Below are positions 6,623-13,252 of a stretch of 14,451 nt of DNA, piece after piece (position 1 is the stretch's first letter; each line of letters begins with the position of its first letter). The translations under genes and the position numbers were made by a program. The stretch comes from an archaeon. Lineage in GTDB: Archaea > Thermoproteota > Nitrososphaeria > Nitrososphaerales > UBA183. Location: assembly GCA_021828185.1 (NCBI GenBank), contig JAKASI010000022.1:1-14451 (forward strand), given 5' to 3'. The notes under the pieces are model-generated. The model searched no databases, had not been told where the DNA came from, and saw only the letters and a list, made by a program, of their open reading frames with translations.

Positions 6623-7579
6623 CTACACCCTGAACCTCGTCGATTTGGTCATCCTCCAGACGAGGAGTCTGGCGAAGGTGTTGATCACAAGAGCGAGCAG
6701 AAACAGAACAAGCCCAACTTCCACGAGCGCAGCTTGGGAGAGGGGGTCGAAGGCGTTCCCGAACTGGTTGACGATGACGGTGGTCAAAGTGGCTCCTGGG
6801 GACAGTAGTGACTTCGGAAGGTTGATGCTGTTGCCGATCACGAAGGTGACAGCCATCGTCTCACCCACAGCCCTTCCAAGGCCAAGGATCGTGGCCCCAA
6901 AGATGCCAGACCTAGCATATGGGAGGACCGCCTTTCGGACCACCTCCCAGTCAGTCGCGCCCAGGGAATACATCGCTTCACGCTGGCTGTTTGGCACGGC
7001 GTTGAGGACATCCCTTGAAACTGCAGATACAGTAGGGACGATCATGATGGCCAAGATGACGCCCCCGGTCAGCAGGTCCGTGCCGATGGGGGTCCCCGAG
7101 AAGAGGAACGGCAGAAAGCCAAAAACGCTCTTGAGAGTTGGTTCGATGTAGACCTTCATGAATGGGACCAAGACCAGAAATCCCCACAGCCCATAGATCA
7201 CGCTCGGGACTGCGGCAAGGAGCTCGATGAGGGACCCCAGGGCAGTCGCCCCCTTTCTAATCCCCCTAGTCCTCTCGGAGAGGAAGATGGCCACCCCGAG
7301 CCCGACCGGAAGCCCCAGCAGGAGCGCTATTCCCGAAGCCACCAGCGTGCCGAGAAGGGCCGGAAACACGCTGTAAGTGTTGAAAGCAGAATTCCATGTT
7401 GAACCGGTGATGAAGCCGAGACCGAAGGTCGTGATGCTCAGCCAGGAGCTGGAGGTCAGCTCCAATCCCAAGCCGACAAGAAGGACAACTATCCCTGCTG
7501 CCGCAACGCCGACCACGGTCTTGAGAAGGACGTCTCCCTTCGACCTAGAACGGCGCCTTTCTTTCGCAGGGGCCGTCAT
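6623..7579 (-). CDS. pstC: Phosphate ABC transporter permease PstC
   Basis: PstC is the partner channel subunit. In 318 aa there is a basic cytoplasmic N-terminus (KERRRSRSK), a first span near 20-41, a second near 73-100, then IELLAAVPSVIYGLWG (118-133), which is characteristic of PstC. The EAA loop at 201-224 (EAMYSLGATDWEVVRKAVLP) is followed by GLGRAVGETMAV (233-244). The ATG start at 7579 is preceded by GTGAGG and by an AT-rich promoter-like patch, so this gene may be expressed both from the pstS promoter and from its own. Confidence 0.95.
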   Translation of the reverse strand: MTAPAKERRRSRSKGDVLLKTVVGVAAAGIVVLLVGLGLELTSSSWLSITTFGLGFITGSTWNSAFNTYSVFPALLGTLVASGIALLLGLPVGLGVAIFLSERTRGIRKGATALGSLIELLAAVPSVIYGLWGFLVLVPFMKVYIEPTLKSVFGFLPFLFSGTPIGTDLLTGGVILAIMIVPTVSAVSRDVLNAVPNSQREAMYSLGATDWEVVRKAVLPYARSGIFGATILGLGRAVGETMAVTFVIGNSINLPKSLLSPGATLTTVIVNQFGNAFDPLSQAALVEVGLVLFLLALVINTFARLLVWRMTKSTRFRV

Positions 7580-7600
7580 GCGTGCGCCTCACAAGGGTAC

Positions 7601-7620
7601 ATAAAATCACCAATAAAAGA
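7601..7620 (-). promoter_or_regulatory. Possible internal promoter for pstC
   Basis: On the minus strand, TTTTAT (7601-7606) is centred 25 bp before the pstC ATG, and a second AT-rich piece, TCTTTTATTG, lies at 7611-7620. Either could act as a TATA box. The same T-rich tract also forms the tail of the upstream hairpin, so termination and re-initiation may be combined here. Confidence 0.35.
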
Positions 7621-7650
7621 AGAGGGGATCCTGGCTTCAGCCTAGGATCC
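7612..7650 (-). terminator. Hairpin plus T-rich tract between pstS and pstC
   Basis: On the minus strand, positions 7650-7640 (GGATCCTAGGC) pair with 7635-7626 (GCCAGGATCC) around a 4-nt loop, with one bulged A. A T-rich run TTCTTTTATT follows at 7621-7612. The hairpin begins before the pstS stop codon (7644-7642) and contains it. This fits a partial terminator or an RNA-stabilising structure that keeps pstS transcripts above those of pstCAB, a known need because binding protein is required in excess. The pairing is seen; the function is inferred. Confidence 0.55.
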
Positions 7651-8910
7651 GGAAAGGACTGGAGCTCCGTTGTATGTGATGGTGGCTAGTACCTGTTCGT
7701 CCAGGCTGACTGCAGCAGAGGGGAGAGGTGGATAGCCCAGCGTTGTGGTGGGCGCGTTGGGGCCCACTGCCTGGCCCGAAGTGATGATCCACTTCAGGAA
7801 GCTGAGAGCGGCTACCGCCTGAGCCTGGGTCGTCGACGCATAGGATGCGCTGAGGTCTTGATACACGAGAGCGTAGGTGAATGTGGAGACTGGGTAGATG
7901 TACTTGTCTGCAGAGTCGTTGAAGGTCTGCTGGATCACGGAGTAGCTGGACCACTGGAGGTCGCTCGAGGGGAGGCCGTTCTTCACGCCCGCCGCCAGGG
8001 CTTCCGAGATGTTGGTGAGGTTGGCAAGGATGAAGTTCCCGGCATGGTTCTGGACGGCGCCGAAGTTGATCTGACCAGGGTTGGCGATCTCGTAGGCGAT
8101 CTCAAGGGGCCCTATGGAATAGGAGTTACTTGCAATGCAGGCCGCAACCCCAGCGTTGTGCAGGCAACCGACGCCGACCGGCCAAGCTATGGTCCCGGTG
8201 GAGTAGCCGACGTTCTTCGCCCAGGTGGAATTCGAGTCAGAGAGAAACTGGGTGAACCCATACATGGTTCCACTTCCGTCTGACCGGTGGTAGACCTGGA
8301 TCGCGTGGGCAGGGAGCTGCGCCGCTACGCTTGGAGATTGCAGCGCCGCGATGCGCTGGTCGTTCCACATGGTGATGGTCCCGTAGAAGATCTCTGCGAG
8401 CACGTTGCCCGTGAAGTTCAGGTGCGCAGTGATGCCCGGTAGGTTGTATGCGGGGATGATTCCGCTGTCTGATATTGGGATGGTCAGGAGGTTGGACCCT
8501 GACGGGAGCGCCGCGTATTGGGCTGAGGTCAGAGGAGCGTCGCTCTCCCCGAAGTTGTAGAGCCCTGAGGTGATTCCAGATATCCCCTTCCCGCTTCCTA
8601 CTGCGTTGTAGCTGATTTGGACGTTCGGCTGCACGTATGAGTAGGTGTTGATCCAATCCTGCATGATGGGGTACACAAGAGTACCTCCGCCAGCGTTCAC
8701 GCTCGCCGAGGCGATGCCTGACGAAGTGGAAATCGCGGTGGTGGCGTGCGTCGTGGATGTTGCAGTGGTGGTCGCAGTGGTCGAACTGGAACCGCCGCCC
8801 GAGTAGAGCGCGAAGTATGCGCCCGCTCCGACGACGATGATGACGACGGCGACCACGAGTCCTATTGCTGTGGTGCTTGTCCCTTTCCTGTCGATGGTAG
8901 AGATGTTCAT
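7642..8910 (-). CDS. pstS: Phosphate-binding protein PstS, membrane-anchored
   Basis: PstS captures phosphate outside the membrane and delivers it to PstCA. The 422-aa protein has an N-terminal hydrophobic anchor (about 14-36) with no lipobox cysteine, then a Ser/Thr-rich linker (about 38-70) that is probably glycosylated or extended, then the binding domain. Phosphate-site patches are AGGGTLVYP (73-81), NAVGSGKGI (102-110), FGESDAPL (120-127) and RSDGSGTMYGFTQFLS, matching the GSG and SDxPL loops of the family. The ATG at 8910 is the start. It is the first gene of the operon and divergent from the AbrB-PhoU gene, with regulatory elements between. The anchor suggests it stays tethered rather than free, as usual in archaea without an outer membrane. 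Confidence 0.95.
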   Translation of the reverse strand: MNISTIDRKGTSTTAIGLVVAVVIIVVGAGAYFALYSGGGSSSTTATTTATSTTHATTAISTSSGIASASVNAGGGTLVYPIMQDWINTYSYVQPNVQISYNAVGSGKGISGITSGLYNFGESDAPLTSAQYAALPSGSNLLTIPISDSGIIPAYNLPGITAHLNFTGNVLAEIFYGTITMWNDQRIAALQSPSVAAQLPAHAIQVYHRSDGSGTMYGFTQFLSDSNSTWAKNVGYSTGTIAWPVGVGCLHNAGVAACIASNSYSIGPLEIAYEIANPGQINFGAVQNHAGNFILANLTNISEALAAGVKNGLPSSDLQWSSYSVIQQTFNDSADKYIYPVSTFTYALVYQDLSASYASTTQAQAVAALSFLKWIITSGQAVGPNAPTTTLGYPPLPSAAVSLDEQVLATITYNGAPVLSGS

Positions 8911-8933
8911 CTTCGGATTCCTGTAGACTCGAC

Positions 8934-8945
8934 CCGATTTATCGG
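8934..8945 (-). promoter_or_regulatory. TATA-like palindrome near the pstS start
   Basis: CCGAT (8934-8938) and ATCGG (8941-8945) form a perfect 12-bp inverted repeat around TT. On the minus strand the core reads GATAAATC and is centred about 30 bp before the pstS ATG. It could be a TATA box for a nearly leaderless transcript, with the palindrome acting as an operator. A competing promoter lies further upstream (8967-8986). Confidence 0.4.
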
Positions 8946-8966
8946 TAGCCGACTGGGTCTATGGTA

Positions 8967-8986
8967 GTCATCATAGAATATATTGA
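8967..8986 (-). promoter_or_regulatory. Phosphate-locus promoter element, copy 1 (toward pstS)
   Basis: Read on the minus strand, this 20-bp element starts TCAATATATT and ends ATGATGAC, with a TATA-like AATATATT at its core. It closely matches the plus-strand element at 9113-9133 in front of the AbrB-PhoU gene, so each divergent gene has one copy pointing the same way relative to its own transcription. A flanking ATGGTAG lies at 8961-8967. A start about 25 bp downstream would give pstS a leader of about 45 nt. Confidence 0.5.
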
Positions 8987-9036
8987 AAAGCCCCCGACAG
9001 GCGCCGGCGGTGCTCTTCCGAAGGTCAACCCCCGAA

Positions 9037-9091
9037 CAGCCTGCCAGCTGCGGAGCGAGCCGGGAAGGCCCCTGCCTCTGCAGCCTGCCAG
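9037..9091. repeat. 11-bp direct repeat in the pst-phoU intergenic region
   Basis: CAGCCTGCCAG occurs at 9037-9047 and again at 9081-9091, 44 bp apart start to start. The second copy also lies in a possible hairpin (CCCTG at 9070-9074 with CAGGG at 9089-9093). The segment is GC-rich and sits between the two AT-rich promoters. It may be a protein-binding pair spaced by about four helical turns, or incidental. Confidence 0.35.
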
Positions 9092-9112
9092 GGAGGCATC
9101 CATGGTAGGGTA

Positions 9113-9133
9113 TCAATATGTTACATAGGTGAC
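9113..9133 (+). promoter_or_regulatory. Phosphate-locus promoter element, copy 2 (toward the AbrB-PhoU gene)
   Basis: This plus-strand element begins TCAATATGTT and ends CATAGGTGAC, matching copy 1 (8967-8986, minus strand) at most positions with one extra base. Its core AATATGTTA lies about 30 bp before the GTG start at 9149, so it is likely to include the TATA box. ATGGTAG occurs just upstream at 9102-9108, as it does beside copy 1. Confidence 0.5.
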
Positions 9134-9148
9134 GAGAAAGGAGATATA

Positions 9149-10210
9149 GTGTCTATAGCACTGTCCGCAGCCGTGGCGGCGGAAGCACGGAGGACTGATT
9201 TCAGAAAGGTGCAGAGGACCGGAGGCGACAGCTTCGTGGTTTCACTTCCCAAAACCTGGGTGAAGGATGTCGGGTTGAAACCCAAAGACCCAGTCGCTGT
9301 GATGGTCCAGCCGGACTCTTCGCTCCTCATAGTGCCGCGGAGGGACATCAGAGCGACGCCAAAGTCCGAAGCGATCCTGGAGGCCCAGGGGCTCGACAAG
9401 GACTTCCTCCTGAGGCACTTCATATCTTACTATCTTGCTGGATACGACACGATAAGGATGACCCTCGGGAGGGGGGACTCTTCGCTCCGTGGTTTCATCC
9501 GCGAGGGAATCAGGCGGAAATTGGTGGGGGTAGAGATAATAGAAGAATCCTCAGGAACGATCCTGACCCAGTGTCTCTCAGGATACGTCGACCTCCCGTT
9601 GAAGAAGGCGTTTGAGCGCATGGCGATTATCGCAGGGGGGATGCTCACCGATTCCGTAGCCGTCCTCCAAGGAGGGAGCAAGGGGTTGGCCGGTGAGGTG
9701 GTCGAAAGGGACGACGAAGTCGATAGGTTCTATCACTTCCTACTGAGGCAGCTCAACATAGCGGTGAGGGACAGGTCCGTGATCCAGGAGATAGGCCTGG
9801 CCTCGACCAGAGACTGCCTGGGATACAGACTGGCGGTGAAGAGCGCCGAGAGGGTCGCGGATCATGCAGTGGGGATAGCCACGCAAGCGGAAAACCTGTT
9901 GACACTACCCGAACCCGCAGTGAAGAGGATTCAAGACATGGCCGCCCTCTCAAGGAAGGTGTTCGACAGTTCGATCTCTTCCCTGCTAAGGCTCGACGGG
10001 AAGCTCGCAGAGGAGGCGATCGCCCGGACCAAAGAGGTAATTCAGACTGAAGAGAAGATCAGCCGCGAAGTTCTTGCGCCCAGGATGAGCGGGGCCCAGG
10101 TCGCATCGACCAAGCTCATGCTGGAGAGCATCAGGAGGGCGGCGGAATACGGTTCAGACATTGCAGAGATTGCGATCGACTTGACGGTTGCCGAGCCGCA
10201 GGCGGTCTAG
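9149..10210 (+). CDS. AbrB-PhoU fusion, probable phosphate-responsive transcription regulator
   Basis: Residues 18-66 of this 353-aa protein form a SpoVT-AbrB-like swapped-hairpin DNA-binding domain (FRKVQRTGGDSFVVSLPKTW, then GLKPKDPVAV and SSLLIVPR). From about residue 145 to 340 it is helical and PhoU-like, including YRLAVKSAERVADHAVGIATQ with the ERxxD metal-binding signature. Archaea commonly join these domains. A PhoU that binds DNA could sense the Pst transporter or PstB directly and control transcription, in place of a bacterial two-component system; no PhoB or PhoR is present here. GTG 9149 is the start, preceded by AAAGGAGA. It is divergent from pstS and shares matching promoter elements with it. 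Confidence 0.88.
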   Translation: MSIALSAAVAAEARRTDFRKVQRTGGDSFVVSLPKTWVKDVGLKPKDPVAVMVQPDSSLLIVPRRDIRATPKSEAILEAQGLDKDFLLRHFISYYLAGYDTIRMTLGRGDSSLRGFIREGIRRKLVGVEIIEESSGTILTQCLSGYVDLPLKKAFERMAIIAGGMLTDSVAVLQGGSKGLAGEVVERDDEVDRFYHFLLRQLNIAVRDRSVIQEIGLASTRDCLGYRLAVKSAERVADHAVGIATQAENLLTLPEPAVKRIQDMAALSRKVFDSSISSLLRLDGKLAEEAIARTKEVIQTEEKISREVLAPRMSGAQVASTKLMLESIRRAAEYGSDIAEIAIDLTVAEPQAV

Positions 10211-10472
10211 CCAGGAGAGCGGAGGGAGCCTGACGGAGTTCCGGCAGCCCGTGGGTGCTTTCGTGCATGCAGACAGTAATCGCCACTCCTATCTCCGTCA
10301 GGTCCGCCCCCACGCTTGCGCTATCCCCGTCAGAGGAGGTAGTCCGTAGGGAGATAGTTCCTCGCTGAGACAGATGCCGAAACGAGTTGAAGCCTCCAGG
10401 AGCCATAGAGACGAGGTGGTCCGTCAGGGTCGGCACCCAGACTCCAGGCTCGATTCCGTCCCAAAGGTGCAA
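10131..10472 (-). CDS. Doubtful small hypothetical protein
   Basis: An open frame of about 113 codons lies opposite the long gap after the AbrB-PhoU gene. Codons in the first 85 positions have a G/C-rich third base like real genes here, and the peptide includes GADLTEIGVAITVCMHES. An AT-rich patch (10489-10501) lies about 25 bp before TTG 10472, which would fit a leaderless start. Against it: the last 27 codons run antisense through the neighbouring gene and look unlike protein, and I recognise no family. It may be a decayed gene or chance. Confidence 0.25.
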   Translation of the reverse strand: MHLWDGIEPGVWVPTLTDHLVSMAPGGFNSFRHLSQRGTISLRTTSSDGDSASVGADLTEIGVAITVCMHESTHGLPELRQAPSALLARPPAARQPSSRSQSLQCLNRIPPPS

Positions 10473-10542
10473 CTGCCTGTTCAAAGGTATTGCATTATCT
10501 GAAACGCCCCGCTCGACGGTTTCAGGGGGTGAAAAAGAGAGT
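10211..10542. other. 332-bp gap with a long inverted repeat; no confident gene
   Basis: CCTGACGGAG (10229-10238) and CTCCGTCAGG (10293-10302) are a perfect 10-bp inverted repeat enclosing 54 nt. They could close a structured RNA or the 3' end of the AbrB-PhoU transcript. Further CCGTCAG copies occur near 10328 and 10422. The AT-rich patch at 10484-10503 (TATTGCATTATC) is the best promoter candidate for the membrane protein gene at 10543. No tRNA, known RNA family or mobile element is visible. Confidence 0.4.
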
Positions 10543-10866
10543 ATGAATCAGGAAGATGCATATTCGCTAGCACGCGCAATCCTTCTGATCGGCGGCATCG
10601 TAGCTATCGCCTTCGGGGCGACCAACCTGGGGGCCAACATCGCTTCTTACAGGACCTTCGCAGCCGCGCTCACAAACACGGCGCCCCTTCTAACCGTGAT
10701 AGTCGGCGTTGTGGCGCTGGTCGCGTCGAGCAGAGTCAAGGACGAAGGCGTAGACATCATCCTCGCAGTGCTAGGCTTCCTGGCCGGAGGTCTGGGCGGA
10801 GTGCTGGTTGCCATCGGAGGCATCTGGGCGCTCATATCCAGATACACCATCAAGAGCCAGGCGTAG
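10543..10866 (+). CDS. Small three-helix membrane protein, function unknown
   Basis: A 107-aa protein with three hydrophobic spans: about 10-33 (RAILLIGGIVAIAFG...), 47-63 (APLLTVIVGVVALVAS) and 70-98, rich in glycine (GFLAGGLGGVLVAIGG). The short loop SSRVKDEGVD is the only strongly charged stretch inside. The frame is open further upstream to 10387, but that part is not membrane-like and has poor composition. ATG 10543 is chosen, with GGGGGTGA 11-18 nt ahead and an AT-rich promoter patch at 10484-10503. I do not recognise the family. No neighbour shares its strand closely, so the gene probably stands alone. Confidence 0.75.
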   Translation: MNQEDAYSLARAILLIGGIVAIAFGATNLGANIASYRTFAAALTNTAPLLTVIVGVVALVASSRVKDEGVDIILAVLGFLAGGLGGVLVAIGGIWALISRYTIKSQA

Positions 10867-10992
10867 GATGCAAGGGGCACGGCCCTACTTCAGTGGCGCA
10901 GCCCCGCCTACCCCTTTTGGAGCTGACGGCGGCGCTCTTTTGATTGGCCCCCGAAAGATTCAAGGCACGCACTGCCTTCTCCGTAGACGGCA

Positions 10993-11235
10993 TTGTTCGA
11001 CTGGTTCTACCACACGTGCCCTCGCTGCAACGTGAAGTCGCGCAGGCGGGTGCTCAGGAATGAGCTCATCAACACCGACAAGGTCGAGATGTCCAGGACA
11101 AAATGGAGCCGGGGCGGAAACTCGCTGGTCAAGGAACCGTTCACCATATGGTTGTACAGCTACGAAGTGGAACACATCTGCAGGGGATGCGGGAACAAGT
11201 GGGTCGAACACGTCACTAAGCAGAGGCCCTGGTAG
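10993..11235 (+). CDS. Small zinc-ribbon protein, function unknown
   Basis: An 80-aa protein with two CxxC knuckles: TCPRC (8-12) and ICRGCGNKW (62-70), separated by about 50 residues including a basic segment (KSRRRVLRNE). The spacing fits a zinc ribbon with a long inserted arm, as in small archaeal nucleic-acid- or protein-binding factors; the exact partner cannot be told. The TTG start at 10993 lies about 30 bp after an AT-rich patch (GAAAGATTCAAG near 10953-10964), which fits a leaderless transcript. The full peptide reads as well-structured protein with aromatic and charged residues, not as a shadow frame. Confidence 0.72.
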   Translation: MFDWFYHTCPRCNVKSRRRVLRNELINTDKVEMSRTKWSRGGNSLVKEPFTIWLYSYEVEHICRGCGNKWVEHVTKQRPW

Positions 11236-11305
11236 GAATCAGGGATACACGAGTCAGCCCACCCCGTGGCGCTCTATCAACGCAAAGTCTCTGCGCGCCG
11301 AACGG

Positions 11306-11314
11306 TTTATATTT
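11306..11314 (+). promoter_or_regulatory. Strong TATA box for the 50-aa membrane peptide gene
   Basis: TTTATATTT is one of the clearest TATA boxes in the window. Its centre (11310) predicts a transcript start near 11336, about 15 nt before ATG 11351. The next gene, at 11592, is 280 bp away, so the box most likely serves the small ORF. Confidence 0.6.
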
Positions 11315-11350
11315 TGACGAGGCGTGAAAGCTGCCAGATGACCCCATGAG

Positions 11351-11503
11351 ATGGTGGTCTTCACCACCGAGAAAGTTGTCATCATTGTTGTAGCCACAGT
11401 CATAGTAATCGTCCTGGCATACATCTTCCGCTTCGGGAGATTCGCCCGGCCAAAGCAGACGGGGACAGATTCCCAAAGGGAGCAGCAGACCCCTTCGGGT
11501 TGA
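11351..11503 (+). CDS. 50-aa single-span membrane peptide
   Basis: This short ORF encodes MVVFTTEKVV followed by a hydrophobic span (about 9-26, VVIIVVATVIVIVLAYIF), then a basic stretch RFGRFARPK and a polar tail rich in Q, T and S. The pattern fits an N-out/C-in bitopic membrane protein under the positive-inside rule. A strong TATA box lies about 41 bp upstream. A 3-codon mini-ORF (ATG 11338, stop 11347-11349) sits just before it. The gene is not long enough to be recognised by homology by eye, and its function is unknown. It lies 88 bp before an ABC exporter, but a functional link is only a guess. Confidence 0.6.
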   Translation: MVVFTTEKVVIIVVATVIVIVLAYIFRFGRFARPKQTGTDSQREQQTPSG

Positions 11504-11591
11504 AACCATGACAACTTTTCTTTGCAGAGCGATTTGAGAGAACAGTTTCCAACGATGAGACGTAAAGACCTACCAACGAGCAAGGTTCGCC

Positions 11592-12509
11592 GTGATTGAC
11601 ACTGAAGGCCTGACCAAGAAGTTCGGCAGTGTGACGGCCGTCGACTCGGTCACTTTGCATGTAGATGATGGAGAGGTGTTTGGCTTCCTGGGGCCCAACG
11701 GCGCGGGTAAGACTACTACTGTCAGGATGATGGCTTGCCTGGTCTCCAAGAGTTCTGGAAGGGCGACGATAGGGGACTACGAAATCGCGAGTAAAGCCGA
11801 CCAGCCGAAGATAAGGAAGATGGTGGGCCTCCTCACGGAGAACGTGGGGCTCTATGAAGAGTTGAGCGCATACGACAACCTGGACTTTTACGGGCGCTTC
11901 TACAAGCTCGGAGAGCAGAAAAGGAAAGAGAGGATCGAATATCTCCTCAAGTTGCTCGAGCTATGGGACAAGAAAGATGCGTCGGCCGGAACCTTCTCGA
12001 AAGGAATGAAACAGAAATTGGCGATTGCGAGGTCTCTGATCCATGACCCTGAGGTCCTGTTCCTAGACGAACCGACGGCAAACTTGGACCCGGAGGCTTC
12101 GAAGACAGTGCGAGATTTCATACTTGAGCTAAAGAAGGAGAAAAGGACGATTTTCCTGAACACACACCTTCTGGACGAAGCGGAGAGGATCTGCGACCGT
12201 GTGGCGATACTGAAGACCAAGCTGTTGACAATCGGCAGCCCAGATGAGCTGAGGCACTCGCTCACTGGTAGAAGAGTGAAGGTTCAGCTTCAGCATGTGG
12301 ATGACGCAGTGATCTCCTCCGTGAAGAAGATGGGATATCAGGTCGGAGAGGCTACCGCGAACAGTATCGTAATCGATCTCAAGGACCCCGAAGAAGAGAA
12401 TCCGGCGATTCTGCGGTCTATTCAAGGCGCTGGAGGGAAGATAGTCTACGTCACCGAGGTGGGCTCAAGCCTGGAGGACGTCTACCTGAAACTCGTGAAG
12501 GGGGAGTGA
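11592..12509 (+). CDS. ABC-2 type transporter ATP-binding protein
   Basis: A 305-aa CcmA-type ABC ATPase that would power the permease encoded directly after it. Walker A is GPNGAGKTTT (34-43), the Q-loop position carries glutamate (LLTENVGLY, 80-88) as often in this subfamily, the signature is FSKGMKQK (135-142), Walker B is VLFLDEPTANLDP (155-167), and the H-loop is NTHLLDEAE (190-198). Residues from about 225 form the C-terminal extension (DUF4162-like) ending SLEDVYLKL. The substrate cannot be told from sequence; relatives export drugs, lipids or peptides. GTG 11592 is the start, since the peptide begins at the usual family position. Its stop overlaps the permease start as GTGA. Confidence 0.93.
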   Translation: MIDTEGLTKKFGSVTAVDSVTLHVDDGEVFGFLGPNGAGKTTTVRMMACLVSKSSGRATIGDYEIASKADQPKIRKMVGLLTENVGLYEELSAYDNLDFYGRFYKLGEQKRKERIEYLLKLLELWDKKDASAGTFSKGMKQKLAIARSLIHDPEVLFLDEPTANLDPEASKTVRDFILELKKEKRTIFLNTHLLDEAERICDRVAILKTKLLTIGSPDELRHSLTGRRVKVQLQHVDDAVISSVKKMGYQVGEATANSIVIDLKDPEEENPAILRSIQGAGGKIVYVTEVGSSLEDVYLKLVKGE

Positions 12510-13252
12510 AGAGAGTGGATTTGCAGAATGCCTGGAACGTCGCCCGGAAGGACTTCAAGATCTACAGGAGAAAGCCCTCTGTCATATACGCAACGGTCGC
12601 CATGCCGCTCATCGTAGGAGTCGCGTTTCCTATCATCGTAGATTACTCGGTGAACAAGGCCGCGAAGGGCCTCAGCGCGGCAGCCGCACCCGGCCTGATG
12701 GACTCGTTTTCGATCTGGTTCATCATCGCCGCGGCGATCATCCCTACTGCGATTGCCTCCTACAGCCTCGTCGGAGAGAAGATACAGAAGAGCCTCGAGC
12801 CTATGCTTGCCACCCCGATGTCGGACGGAGACATCTTGATGGGCAAGACCCTATCTGCCCTTCTGCTCCCGCTGGGGGCTCTCTACGCCGGCTCCATTTC
12901 TTTCATGACACTCTTGGATTACTTCACACACAGGCTGCTGGGGTACTACTACTACCCGAACTGGCACATTGGCGCCGTCCTGTTTGCTGCGCCTTTCGCC
13001 GCACTGCTCAGCGTGGAATTGAATGTAATCATCTCCTCAAGGATGACCGATGTACGCAGCGCCCAGCAGTCTGGGGCTCTGCTCATGCTACCGTTCGTAG
13101 GAGTGTTTCTCGCTTCAGAGTTGGGCTTTTTCGTGCTGAACGATACGAATCTGGTCATCCTTGCCGGAGTCCTCGCCGCCATTAGCGTTGGCATGTTCTT
13201 TGTGGCGAAGGCGACGTTCCAAAGGGAAGAGATACTCACGAGGTGGAAGTGA
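12506..13252 (+). CDS. ABC-2 type transporter permease
   Basis: A 248-aa membrane protein with about six hydrophobic spans: near 28-46, 70-90, 113-134, 155-174, 190-208 and 215-234. It begins with a typical cytoplasmic segment (VARKDFKIYRRKPSVI) and has GEKIQKSLEPMLATPMSDGDILMGKTL (about 91-117), the coupling region conserved in ABC-2 permeases. It pairs with the ATPase whose stop codon overlaps its GTG start by 4 bp; a second GTG three codons later is possible. The direction is probably export; the substrate is unknown. Confidence 0.9.
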   Translation: MKRVDLQNAWNVARKDFKIYRRKPSVIYATVAMPLIVGVAFPIIVDYSVNKAAKGLSAAAAPGLMDSFSIWFIIAAAIIPTAIASYSLVGEKIQKSLEPMLATPMSDGDILMGKTLSALLLPLGALYAGSISFMTLLDYFTHRLLGYYYYPNWHIGAVLFAAPFAALLSVELNVIISSRMTDVRSAQQSGALLMLPFVGVFLASELGFFVLNDTNLVILAGVLAAISVGMFFVAKATFQREEILTRWK

